Source of the DNA: Lentinula raphanica
Taxonomy: Eukaryota; Basidiomycota; Agaricomycetes; Agaricales; Omphalotaceae
Reading direction: 5' to 3'
DNA length: 64,000 bases
NCBI GenBank assembly: GCA_027919835.1
Contig: JANVFP010000010.1
Span: 496,001-560,000 of the forward strand
Shown here: positions 42,147-54,112 of the stretch, one piece after another
Layout of the letters: each line of letters opens with the position of its first letter
Numbering within the stretch: the stretch's first letter is position 1
Made by a program: the position numbers and the translations under genes
Notes under the pieces: model-generated
Seen by the model: the letters and a program-made list of their open reading frames with translations, nothing else
Told to the model about the DNA's origin: nothing
Databases searched by the model: none

Positions 42147-42453
42147 TCAATGCCCTGAAGAACCATAAAGGACCCCAAGCTGCCTCTAGCATGGACAAAA
42201 GGTCAAAAATTGCCTCCGGAATCAACACAGCTTCCTCCTGTCCAGCAAAACACTCTCATCTCACAACCGAGCACTGCGCCATGCGTTGCCACTTCCGATA
42301 CACGCCATTTTTTCTCGTATCATCTCGTATCACCCAACTCTTACGCAAACCTGGTGCAATTGCTCCAACGGCTTCCCTCTATATCAAGCCCTCTTTCCTT
42401 TCTTCTCCGTTCTTTACTCCCTCCTTCCCCTCACCCCTCAAGCCCTCTTCGCT

Positions 42454-44405
42454 ATGATGTCCTATAACAACGAAAAAGGCTCCGACGACTACAAGTTCCA
42501 AACCAGCGATGAAAAGCTCGATGTCGAAATAGGCCCTGTCCCTGTCGTCGAAGATGAGCGGGCGTTTGAAGAGCAGAATGATCTAAAGCAAGTCGATTTC
42601 ATCTCTCGAGTATTCCAGCTTTTCATGTCGCCCTAGACGTGGTCTTCAGCAGAGACACATACAGATGATTGCTCTTGCTGGAACAATCGGTACAGTCAGT
42701 TGTTTTTTTTTTCGTCTTGCGCATTTGCGTTGTTTATCCTTATCTTTTGCGCCTGATGTTATAGGGTCTTTTCTTAGGCTCAGGCAGAGCCCTCGCAAAC
42801 GCAGGTCCCGTCGGTGCCATCCTAGGATACCTCTTCACCGGTATCCTCATCTCCGGCGTCGTTCTCTCCATCGCCGAGCTCGCTGCACTCGTCCCACTCA
42901 CCGGATCCTACGTCCGATACGCCGCTTGCTTCTTTGACCCCGCCCTCTCGTTCGCCATTGGCTGGAACCACGTCTACGCCGCCTGTGTCGCCATACCCGC
43001 CGAGATCACCGCTGCTGCCGTCTTGATCTCGTTCTGGACCACGTCGGTCTCCAACGGTCTCTGGATCACACTCATGGGTCTTCTCATCATCGGCACCAAC
43101 CTGTTCTTCATCAGGGTGTATGGAGAACTCGAGTTTAGCTTTTCTATACTGAAAATCATGCTCGTCGTGGGCACGATCATCATGGTAAGTTACCAACTTT
43201 AGGTTCCTCATTTGACAAAACTGATGGTCCCCCCGATTCCAAGGGCCTCTGTATCGATCTAGGTGGAGTTCCCGGTCAGCCCCGTCTTGGTTTCCAATAT
43301 TGGACAAATCCAGTTCGTTCGTTCATCCCTCCCTTGATTGAGCTCAGTATTGACTGCCCTCGTAGGGTCCCTTCGTTCAATACCTCGGCATCCCCGGCTC
43401 CCTCGGTCAATTCCTCGGCTTCTGGACCACCTTCTCCAACGCCGCCTACTCCTACTCTGGCGTCGAGACCATCGCCGCCGCCGCCGCCGAAACCAAAAAC
43501 CCCCGGCGGAACATCCCCAAGGCCGCCAAACGCATCTTCGTCCGCGTCATCCTCTTCTACGTCCTCTCCGTCTTTGTCGTCACGCTCATCGTACCCTCCA
43601 ACAACCCGCTCCTTCTCAAATCGAGCGGAACGGCGAGTGCGAGTCCGTTCGTGATCGCCGCGAACCTGGCTGGCATCCAAGTCGTGCCGCATATCATCAA
43701 TGCCGTGGTCCTGACTAGTGCTTGGTCTTCTGGTAACTCTACGATGTTGGTGAGTAAAACTTTATCCTGGAATGACACTGACGATCCTCAAAAACCCCCC
43801 CACCCAACCCACAGGGTGCTTCCCGAACACTCTACGGTCTCGCCCGCGAGGGTCACGCCCCCCGCATCTTCCTCCGCACGAACCGTTTCGGGATCCCGTA
43901 CATCAGCGTCGGCTTCGTCAGCCTCTTCATGACACTCGGGTACATGACCCTCCAAGACTCCGCCTCGACCGTGTTTTCGTGGCTCCAGGACCTCGTCTCC
44001 GTCGCGGCCGTCATCGCGTGGATGGTCATCTGCTTCGTCTACCTCCGGTTCTACTACGCCTGCCGACGTCAAGGAATCGATCGGCGGCGGGAGCTCCCCT
44101 GGGCGGCCCCGTTCCAGCCGTTCGCGGCGTGGATGGCCTTGTTGGGCTTTGGCTTGATCCTGATCACCGGGGGCTACGCCGTGTTCATCCATGGCAAGTG
44201 GGATGTGGAGACGTTTATCAGTCATTATTTCAACATTCCGTTGATTCTGGTGTTGTACTTTGGGTACAAGTGGACGAAGGGGACGAAGATTGTGGGTTTG
44301 GATGAGATGCCGATTAGGTATTATATCGATATTGCGAATGCGAATCCGGAACCGGAGGAGGTGAGGGTGAAGGGATGGAGGAGACTGAATATTCTGTGGT
44401 CGTAG
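42454..44405 (+). CDS. Amino-acid permease (APC superfamily, YAT family)
   Basis: Plasma-membrane proton-driven amino-acid importer; specificity not readable. The start MMSYNNEKGSDDYKFQTSDE is followed by the cytosolic head. A first intron ends at CAGCAG so that DLKQ joins RHIQMIALAGTIGT, the hallmark before TM1, and a second joins it to GLFLGSGRALANAGPVGAIL. Then come VLSIAELAALVPLTGSYVRY, the conserved loop GWNHVYAACVAIPAEITAAA, and SFSILKIMLVVGTIIM. Further on is FWTTFSNAAYSYSGVETIAA with ETKNPRRNIPKAAKRIFVRV. The last exons carry GASRTLYGLAREGHAPRIF and the final spans to GWRRLNILWS. About 540 residues with 12 predicted spans. Strong GC-rich codon bias compared with the island genes suggests high expression. 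Confidence 0.88.
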
Positions 44406-44759
44406 CGTATTTATTGTTCTCGTTGTTGTTGTGGAGGATGGGAGAGGGTGTGGGTTGTAGACTGTGTAGGATTAAAAACTGTATATAATCACTAGATTTC
44501 ACGAGAAACTAGCGGCGCTCTTTTCATTTTTTGCTTGCGGGGTTCCACTGGTGAATGTCGACGTCCACATACCGTTAACTTGAGCACGGAATTATCGAGG
44601 AGGAACAAGTCACAATTGACCCAAGGTGATTGCACATTAGTTGCGCACACGCACGCGACCTCACGCGGTCAACACGCTTTGACAAATAGGCGCCCATCCT
44701 CATTCATTCTTCTCTTCTTCAACTCCAACCAACCCAACCCAAAAAACCGCAAATGCGCG
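44406..44759. other. Intergenic between permease and Dicer
   Basis: 354 bp, same orientation on both sides. No gene or repeat seen. Confidence 0.4.
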
Positions 44760-47700
44760 ATGCTCACAATATGGAAATCAAAATGGAAAACAAGCCACAC
44801 TTTCCAAGACCGCAGTCGAAGTCCTTCTTCTATAGGTGGTGCTGACCTCACTGTGTCCGGTTTGGAAAGCAATGCTGCAGACCCACCTAGTGGTGAACCT
44901 TCGCCGTCGTTGGTTGAACTTGGAGAAGTGTGGTCGTCATCGTCGTCGTCGTCGGGTGCTTTGAAACGACTGAGAGAAGAGGAGTTTTGGTCTGGGTCGA
45001 ATAAACGGACGAAGGTTGATTTGGAATTTTCGAACTTTGGAGATGATGATGATGATGAGATCTTGGAGGTCGCGTTGAAGGAGAATAGTAAGGAATTTGT
45101 TTATATATTGCTCCTCCGGCCTCAACGTCTTATATTCTATGGTCAGTCATTTTTGCAGCATCGAGTAAAGACGGTGAGTATCTGTTTCAAGGCACTGAAC
45201 AATTGTTTCTGATTAACCGGCCAGCTGCAAACGCTTTTCTAGCAAAATACATCACCAGAATCTGGGAGGATCGCAAAGGCCGTAAGGAAATCGTATACCC
45301 TGTGGTTATAGTAGAGTGCAAATTTGATTTCAATCCTTGCCTTTTTGCCGTTTCATTCATTGGTTTTCGTTTCGTATAGTGCACCTTCTGATGTTGAAAA
45401 CTCTCTGCAAGCTGCCATTCCTGATATAATGAACGTGACTGGTTCGAATATCAGAGAGAGCGAGAGAAAAGTCCTGCTCCTAACCTCTTCGGTGTGTGCA
45501 AACCTCCCTTCATCTCGTTAGTTGTTTGACCATTCATGCACATCATGATCAATAGTCACTTCTGCATGAACTCACTCATGGTTCACTCGAGCTCAATCGA
45601 ATAGGATCCCTGGTGTTTGGGGAACTACCGTTTAGCTCGGACCGTTTAGATGTTACGCATCCAATTCTACGCATAATGAAGAGATTCTACGCAGTTTCAG
45701 CGCCTTCATCTAGGCCGATGATTCTCGCGGGCTTATTTGCATCTACTGATTTCACCACCAACGTATCTTTCGACTCGCTCGTTCTGGAAGCGAACTTGCA
45801 TTCCAAAATTCACGGACTGACGGCCGAATCACGTACGATGTGTCTGGTGGAGCTACTACCATCGGTTCGAGAGACTGTGGTTGTCTATGATCCACCCAAT
45901 TTACCACCGACTACTCCATTGGTCCGACAGCTTCGCTCGCTCGGTTCGGACGAGCCCTGTATACGGCGTCTCTTCAAGAACTATCAACACGCGCTCGCTC
46001 AGCTCGGCTCGTTCGCTGCAGGTTTAGTATGTAGGCAGTTAATAGACATAGACAAAGCAGACTCTCTCCCGCCGGAAATTCGTCAATCATTATTAATTCA
46101 AGTTCCGCAAGGTGCATCTCCGGAAATCGACATGGCTTCTCCAGGGTTTAACGTCACGCCCAAGGTATTGAAGTTGGTTCAGATCCTGAAATCCTGTCGC
46201 GAGCTTGGTGGAGATTTCTGTGGTATCATATTTGGTAATTAGCTCCATCTTGCCGGTCTGATCTGTTCTGATACATGATTTACTAGTGCGTCGGCGGATA
46301 GTCGCAGACACATTGATGCAGTTACTGCTAAGGCTCGACTCTGAGCTTGGATTTCTACGTATACGTGTTTTGTTTGGTGCGCGGAACCTTGATACGTCGC
46401 ACCAGGTATGGTTACGATACCCCTACTATCTCACCTGTATACACTTCGTTGATTTTTTCGATCCAACAGGATGAGATACTCCGTATGGCCAAGGATGGCT
46501 CCTGTAACTTACTCATAGCGACCAAATCTGTAGAGGACCTTGATCTACCTAACGTGCCGGTTCTCATCAAGTAAGACTTTCTAGCTTGAAGTGTCCTGGT
46601 GCTAACTTTGTGTTGTAGGTTCGACCTATTTGATAGTCAACTATCGCATGCACACGCTCTGTCGCATTGCCTTGGAGCAAACAGTCATATCATATCCATG
46701 GTCGAGCGTGGTAACGGTGCTCACCATGCAATCATATCTCACCTATCGAATACCAGTCCCCGGCTCCGTGCATGGACGAACGCGCATCGTTGGACTCGCC
46801 AGAGCTCGATCCCCGATGGTTCACTCTATACCGACAGAGACTCTTATCCATCAGACAGCGATGAAGAATCAGAATCAGAATCCGTATCCTTCATCCGGGA
46901 CTCCACTACTGGCAGTAGAATGTATCCGCAGGATGCTCTGAATGCGATCTATCCCCTTTGTTCGACCGAACGTGAACCAGGTGGTAGTGAGATGTACAAC
47001 CCGCTTTTTGAATTCGATGTCCAAGACGACGGTCATTTCGTATGTCGCGTAAGGCGAACTGGTCTCCTCCAGAACTTGCCCATGCCCATGGCATGGTCGA
47101 GTCCTAGTCCGACCAAGGCAGGAGCTCGTAGGTTGGCAGCTTATGATGCCTGTGCCGGGTTGTACCACCAGGGACTCCTTGACTCTCGCGTTTTTCCAAG
47201 GACTTGGGCCACACCGTCTGACAGCGACCCGCTACCGGCTTTGAATCCCAAAATCCCTGGAACCCGGACTTACCCGATAAAGTCACCGGCGTTTTGGCCG
47301 AATACTGCACTGGTTCCCCTCAATCCATTGACTCGTGTCTATCCTATGATAATCTCAGTCAACTGCGGGATTGTTTCCGAGTCGTTACCTCTCCACGCGC
47401 CTCTAGTCATGTTGGTGCGCCAGCCCTTGCCCGATATCCCAGATTTCAACGTGTTCTTTGCTGGTATCCCGGCAAGCATCAGTTTGATTCGGGCGAAACC
47501 CATCGTATTGAACGAGAGTCAACTGCAGGACATCCATGCATACAATACTCTGCTGTGGCGGGCGATGTTGAATAAATCTTACCCCTATTCAATCAACGAG
47601 ACCCTTGCTCACTACGTCCCACTTACAGGCGAATGGTCTTGCGAAGTAGCCCAGCGCTCACAAGAACTTGATGTTTCCAATTTCATTTCATGGAAGTCAA

Positions 47701-50192
47701 TATCCGCCACTTTAGAAGATTGGGTTGTCCCTTTGAAATGCGATAGCGTGGAAGCCCTGAGAGAGGACATAGTGGATGCTCTTATACAAGATCGATGGGC
47801 TGTTTATACCAGAAGATATGATACCGTCGTGGTCAGACCAGATCTCAATCCTCTTAGCAAACCGCTGGATCCCGAGGTGAACATCAACGTTCTTTCTTTG
47901 CCTCAGGTCGTCATCATTGAACCGGTCTGCAGTTACAGGAATATGAGAATCTTCTTGAATACTGCAAGGCCAATCGAGAAGGATTCGAAGGCCTCAAGAA
48001 TGATCAGCAACCTCTGCTTGAAGTAGTGCGTCTACCGCCTTTGAAAGATCGTCTCCAACCTGCCGCTGGTCCTTTCACCCCGTCGACTTCAAAGCGCCGG
48101 TGTTCGTAGTTTTTTTTTTTTCAATGATCGCTGTGCCAATACCTTTTTAAATGTCTGCAGATTTCATCCCGGAGTTATGTGCCAAGGTCACAGTGCCCGC
48201 AAGGTGAATGAGGTCGTCCATGGAGTGACATACTTATCTGACAGGATCACAGCACGTTCCGCACAGTCCTTCTACTTCCCTGTATCATGCGGAGAATCAA
48301 TGATTTCTTGCTCGTGAAGGAATTGAATTCAGGACTTCTAGATTACTGTGTGTCAGACGAGCTATTGCACGTCGCTATCTCCCCACCATCAGCTGGCATT
48401 GAGTACGACTATGAGCGTTTAGAGCTTCTTGGTTAGTTTGTCTTCATTCTAGTCCCAATGATTCATTTGACATGTTTCAACAGGAGATGCATTCTTGAAG
48501 CTACTTTCATCTATCTATGTGTTTGTGACATATCCAAAAGCAGACGAGTCTTCCATGCATAATTATAGGCAAGCGTTGATTTCCAACAAGTCATTGTGGA
48601 AAAATGCCATTGCTGTCGGCCTTCCCTCGTCCATTCGATCGAGACCTTTGAGTTTCAAAGGCTGGTCTGTTCCTCGAACTCCAGCTAGCGACACCGGAGA
48701 AAAGAAAGAAGAAGAATCAAGTCGCAAGACAACTCCCTCGTCGGATGATCAAAAGAACGTTTTTATTCCCAAGAAACGGCGAAGGGCCCTTAAAATACTG
48801 AATCGGAAACCGTTGCAACATCTTGGTGACAAAGTGAGTGATATAAGGATGAATCTTCCCTCAACGCATCTTACTTTTGCGGTCCGAGGTTCTTGCTGAT
48901 GTGGTGGAAGCCATCATGGGGGCGGCACTCTTATCTGGTGGCACAGATGCGGCTCTCAAAGCTGCCAAAGCTTTGAATGTTCCTCTACCTAATATCGAAA
49001 AATGGGCTGATTTCGGGAAGAGATCTCAGGAAGTTTCTGAGCCTGTTGTGGCAGTACAAATTTCATCAAGTACGATTGGAGGTATCGAAGCTATTATAGG
49101 TTGTCCATTCAAACGACCACAGTTCTTGATCCAGGCACTGGTGAGTGCTTTCTTTCAGCTAACTCCGTAACGTTGTAAACGTGGTACGGTAGACGCATAA
49201 AACCAGCGCTCAGTCAACCACCTATGAGCGTCTCGAATTCATCGGGGATGCGATATTGGATTTCAGTACGTAGTTTCGAGTGGCGGCAACGAAAATCATT
49301 GGATACTAACTCGTGTTGTTCAGTGGTGATTCGTCACCTTTTCCATCGTCATCAGCAAATGAATCCTGGCATGTTGACTGTATTGAAAGTGAGCTCTGAT
49401 ATCTCAAAACTTGAGTCATGGTCGATTTAAATTGGCGGACGTCTTACAGGGTGCCATGGTTTCAAACACCACGCTGGCGGCTTTGTGTGTATTGTCTGGT
49501 CTGCATCACCATCTCTTGTTTGGATCTGACAAGCTCGCCCACGACATTCGCGAGTACGAAACTCTGGTCATTCAAGCTCAAAACGAGGAGTATGCTGCAG
49601 CAGAAAAAGAAGGTCGTCCCTGCGGACAATTTTGGCACAACATCGAGTCACCCAAGGTTAAAACATTGAAATCTCGAGTGTCTAGCGCTGGTGCTCATGT
49701 CCATCACTCATTTTCTGAATGTGCAGGTTTTGGGAGATCTTCTGGAGTCTATTCTAGGTGCACTTTATGTTTCTGACGAATACTCACCGGTAGGAGCGGA
49801 GGCATTTTTCGACAAGGTCTTTGAACCATTCTACAACCGCCACATCACACTACAGACACTATCACATCACCCAACCAAGACTCTGTTCGAGTTCATTCAA
49901 AGTAAAGGTTGTGGGAATTTTTCACTGGTCAAGGAAGCCAACGAGTATCTTGGTGAGTGAGGTGGCTGATTGAACGCCCAAACGCTGAAATTTGAAACGT
50001 CGTCCTTCCTTCCTTCCTTCCTTCTCACAACTCGGAACAGTGCTTGTTCATGATGTTGTTCTTGCCAGTACACAAGATGAAAATGGCATATCTGGCGCCA
50101 AAGTTGTGTCGTCCATCGGTTTGTGCGCTCTAGAAGGCGACCCAGGATTCTTAGCTCGAACGTGTAATTGTTGGAAAGATACCAAATGGTGA
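44760..50192 (+). CDS. Dicer-like ribonuclease with degenerate helicase domain
   Basis: Cuts double-stranded RNA into small RNAs for silencing. The N-terminus is disordered (start at 44,760, or in another frame at 44,753). The helicase part is recognisable by position but not by motifs. Where Walker A should be, ALKENTSSKDAANAFL is read; at the DExH box, SLVFGELPFSSDRLDVTHP; at motif III, GLFAS; at motif VI (QxxGRxR), ALSHCLGANSHII. The dimerisation/DUF283 and PAZ-like regions follow (LVMLVRQPLPDIPDFNVFFA, ELCAKVTVPAR, INDFLLVKELNSG). RNase IIIa has YERLELLGDAFLKLL and VLADVVEAIMGAAL. RNase IIIb has LTHKTSAQSTTYERLEFIGD and VLGDLLESILGALYVSD. Both keep the acidic catalytic residues. A short dsRNA-binding end closes at KDTKW. 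More than fifteen introns. Confidence 0.87.
50004..50024. repeat. CTTC microsatellite in the last Dicer intron
   Basis: Five CTTC units within the final intron, between the donor after NEYL and the acceptor before VLVHDVV. Confidence 0.85.
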
Positions 50193-50317
50193 TATACAAT
50201 AGTGCAAGTCGTGTTTTGTGGATAATTAGGAACAACACATGCGTTGTACAAATTTCGATTAAAACTTCATAAGTAGCTTATAGTTCTAATGGCCAGTGAT
50301 ACGCGCGCGCCAGTTCT

Positions 50318-50666
50318 TCAAGCCCCGCTTTTTTGCCTAAGAATTGTTCGCGTTGATCAACATGAGACTAAGAGAGAAACCAGTAACTCACAGTTGATAC
50401 GCTCCAGCAACGAAGGGGATAGCAAACCCGAGTCCTAGGTAAGCAGTCAATTTGATAGCAAAGCTGGCTTTCTTGTCATGGGGCCAGGCAAATGGGAGAT
50501 GCTGTACAGTATAAGAAAAGTTCTAGTCCAGACCAGTCCAGGTACAAAGAATACATACGTGGTAATTACCATGGGATGAACGGACGGCATGACTAGCGTG
50601 CAACTGGCGCCTGAAGATGGCGGAGTGCGTACGAGCGACAGAGCGAGATGCGAGAGCGAGAGACAT
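50318..50666 (-). CDS. COX8: Cytochrome c oxidase subunit VIII (COX7c type)
   Basis: Small single-span subunit of mitochondrial complex IV. Three exons: MSLALASRSVARTHSAIFRR (mitochondrial presequence) continuing to SSHGNYH. A 56-nt intron leads to HLPFAWPHDKKASFAIKLTA and the membrane span YLGLGFAIPFVAGAYQL. A last tiny exon adds QKSGA. The N-P/LPF...K...G.GFAIPF...YQL pattern is diagnostic. 78 residues or so in precursor form, typical. The gene is too small and too spliced to show as one open frame. It is convergent with Dicer (125 bp) and divergent from the aldehyde dehydrogenase. Confidence 0.9.
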
Positions 50667-51046
50667 TGAGAATCTAAAGTCTAAGTGTCGTCTATGGTCT
50701 AGTTGAAGGAGGGAGTAAAACTAACTTTTCCGAACTTGCCCGAAAAAAAATACTAGTAGTTACATCACGTGAAGGAATGATGGCGTCACTGCTTCTCTTC
50801 GGACTCCTTCACGCAGTGCGCACCTCAAATCCGCTGTAAGTATATGCTGCACACAGTTCATCGTCGATGACACTGTAGACAAAATTCAAAGCAACGTGTC
50901 GGTTCTATCGAGCTTCGTTGTTGGCATCGGCGAGCTCAACAGTCACGAGCTTACCGTAACCCGTTATCTCTTTGTGGGAAGCATATGACGTTCATGGTCA
51001 TTGAAAAAGGCGGTCTAACCTCTTGCTTATCTTCACCTTCATCGCT
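50667..51046. promoter_or_regulatory. Divergent promoter region, COX8 / aldehyde dehydrogenase
   Basis: 380 bp between the two start codons. It contains a CATCACGTGA E-box-like palindrome (about 50,764), a type of site bound by bHLH regulators. No gene seen. Confidence 0.45.
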
Positions 51047-53651
51047 ATGGCCCATACAGTTAAGATCCCTGTCCCCGCTCTGAACAAAGAGATCAGTGTT
51101 TCCACTGGTTTGTTCATCAATAATGAATTCGTTCCTTCTGTGGACTCTTCAGAAGTCATTCAGTATGTTCAATCCTTCATTTATCTTGTGCTATCTTGAC
51201 TCAAGACGACGAAAACCTGCAAGATGCTTCAATCCTGCTACCGAAGAAGTCATTGCAAGTGTTGTCGCTGGTGAGCCTTCCAACAAACGATAGAGATCAT
51301 TCGGCTGAAACTCTGTATCAGGCTCTGCAAAGGATATAGATGTCGCAGTGGCTGCTGCTCGAACAGCTTTCAAAACGACATGGGGAAAGAATGTCACCGG
51401 CTGGGAACGGTCCCGTCTGATGAACAAGTTGGCTGATTTGATTGAGAGGGATGCGCAAGAGTTAGCTGAACTAGAAACCTTGAATAACGGAAAACCGGTC
51501 GCTGTCGCTAGGTTCTGCCGTTCACAGACTCCTCTGAGATTGACTTACTTACATCTATGACAGGGATTTTGATATTGGTGACAGTATCCAATGTTTGAGG
51601 TACTACGCTGGATGGGCTGATAAGATCACTGGTCAAGTCAGAGGCTCACTTTCCCGAATGCGTCCCGAGCGTGCTGTGCTGAATTTGGTCATATAGACCA
51701 TTGAAGTTGACAACAAGTCCAAGATGGCATTCACCCGACATGAACCGATAGGAGTCTGTGGCCAGATGTGCTGAGTGTCTTTTGTGTGAGGTACCAGTGT
51801 TAATGGCAGTTGCATAACAGTATCCCCTGGAATTATCCGATTAATATGTGGTATGGTTTTCGTCTCTGGCCATGGTTCGAGATTCAAGTTTCACCTATCT
51901 CTTGCGCAGGTCTTGGAAAGTCGCCCCCGCATTGGCAGTGGGTTGCACTATCGTCATGAAACCTTCCGAAATCACTCCGCTCACTGCTTTGGTACGGCAA
52001 TCTCATTCCCTCATACAATTCCTGCGACTGACGTAAAACACAGAAATTGTCTGAACTCGTAGTTGAAGCTGGGTACCGAAAATACAGTGTTGTGTTCGAC
52101 GTTTCAATTGACACTGTGCCTTAGTTTTCCTCCAGGAGTGATCAACACTGTACCATCTCTAGGCCCTGTCGGAGGTGCTGCGCTATCTGCACATCCTGAC
52201 GTTGACAAGGTTGCTTTCACTGGCTCTACTATAACCGGTCGCAAAATCATGGAAGCCGCAGCCAAATCGAATCTCAAGAAAGTGTGTTCCAAACTCCTGG
52301 CTCATTCCAACTGAACTCAGCAAGTTATGCACTAGGTTTCCCTAGAGCTCGGAGGAAAATCTCCTCAACTGATTTTCGAATCTGCTGACCTTAAACAAGG
52401 CGAGTCACTGTGCACTGATGTCTAGGCTAAACAAATCTGTCTGACTGTTTTGTACGAACATCTAGCGGCAGCCTGGTCCGCGCTGGGAATTTGCTACAAC
52501 ACTGGTCAAGATTGCACTGCGGGTTCCCGGATATATGTTCAGGACTCTGTATATGATAAGTTTATCGATATCCTGGTATCTACCGTCAAAGAGACTGTCA
52601 TCGGCGATGGATTTGACAAGAGTACCGGAGGGGACCCTTGGTAAGAGGGCTATGTAGTAGGCCAAGAATCACTTCAACTGATTTGGAATCGTAGGTTTCG
52701 AAGGCTCAATTTGACCGTGTATGGGGTTATATCGATGCTGGCAAAGCAGAGGGTGCGAAAGTTGTTCTAGGAGGAGAAAGGCGAAACACGAAAGGTTATT
52801 TCGTGGACCCGACAAGTACGATGATTATTTACTCTTTTGAATATGTTCGACCACTCATCAATCTCGTCTATCACTACTAGTCTTCACAGATGTCAATTCG
52901 GACATGAAAATTGTTCGTATTCACTTCAACTTTGCCTCGTTCCTTCCTCTGACTGGAACATCACTTCTTGACAGGTTAAGGAGGAGGTTTGTCATTGATA
53001 TCAAGAAGAGGAAGGCTTGCGGTTGAAACGTTTTCTCATATTGAAAGATTTTCGGACCCGTTTTGAGTATTGGTCGATTCAAAACCGAAGAAGAGGCTGT
53101 AGCTCTAGGTACCAAAAGCTTCCTCTGTATCTCCATGTGGCATCTACTCACTCACCTGCAGCTAATAACACGACGTATGGTTTGGGCGCGGGGCTTCATT
53201 CTAGTGAGGTGTTCTTCTACTATTGATATATCTCTGATATCACCCCCTAAATCAAGCTGATGCAAGTCAATGTATGAGGGTATCTGGGCTCTTGGAAGCC
53301 GGAACGGTAAGTATTCTTGAGCGTCGTAATTATTTTTGGATCTATGAATAAGAACTCAAGCATCTCTGCATATAGGTTTGGGTCAATCAATACAACGTTC
53401 TAAGCAACAACGTTCCTTTTGGAGGGAAGAAGCAATCAGGTATAGGTACGAGTCGAACGGACCTTGTATCTGGTTTCAAGACCTGACAAAGCCATTAAGG
53501 TCGCGAACTGGGAAGTTATGCTCTAGAAGAATATACATCCATCAAAGGTGCGCTATCAGCCAATTCTCACTTGACGGTACCTCATCAATGGCGTTCAATA
53601 GCCGTGCACTGGAATATCGGGGAGAAACTCCAATGGCCTCTCAGTCTTTGA
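51047..53651 (+). CDS. NAD(P)-dependent aldehyde dehydrogenase, with one homopolymer frameshift
   Basis: Oxidises aldehydes to acids. About fifteen exons were joined. The start is [20 protein letters not shown], with [46 protein letters not shown] and [20 protein letters not shown]. Cofactor and catalytic motifs follow: [38 protein letters not shown] (catalytic Glu), and [20 protein letters not shown] (catalytic Cys). The end has [40 protein letters not shown] and a short final exon to PLSL. One exon uses a GC donor (52,400). At 52,630-52,633 a run of four G's breaks the frame; one more G would give TGGGPL joined in phase to [13 protein letters not shown]. Everything else is intact, so a sequencing error is as likely as a real mutation. 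Confidence 0.85.
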
Positions 53652-54112
53652 ATTACTGGCGATGGAGGCATATTCTGAAGGCTCAATCAGGCTTAACCAC
53701 TCTTTCGCTGTGATCCAAGTAACCATGCCATCAATTTGTTGTACGATGTAATGTATGAATAAGGTATCGTTTCATTAAGAGCTCGTCTTGTACGTACGAG
53801 AAGAAATATTCCGTTTAACTCGGTCCTGTCTACTGAAGACTCTGAGCATTGAGATTGCGAGTACTGTAACTTGAATGCTTTGTGTCTTCCTCAAAAATAA
53901 CCCCACAAGTAATGCAATTAATGGATTATGTCTCATGAGTAACATAGCGTCTATCAGGAGTCTCGTACTATGAGGACAGTACTATAAATTAGAATATTGC
54001 AGTATAACTTCGACGTTCTGTCGATCAACGACGTCCATTGCATATACAAGGCGTTTGTCTGCACCAACAACTGCAAATACATTAGTCGGACTCTCTAAGA
54101 GGTGCGCCAAAC
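53652..54112. other. Intergenic between convergent genes
   Basis: 461 bp of AT-rich 3' flanks of the aldehyde dehydrogenase and the Zn2Cys6 gene. Nothing recognisable. Confidence 0.4.

Noticed and set aside
43338..43718. Arg/His/Pro-rich + strand frame inside the permease gene
   Set aside because: It is an off-frame reading of GC-rich permease exons; the permease frame carries all the conserved spans.
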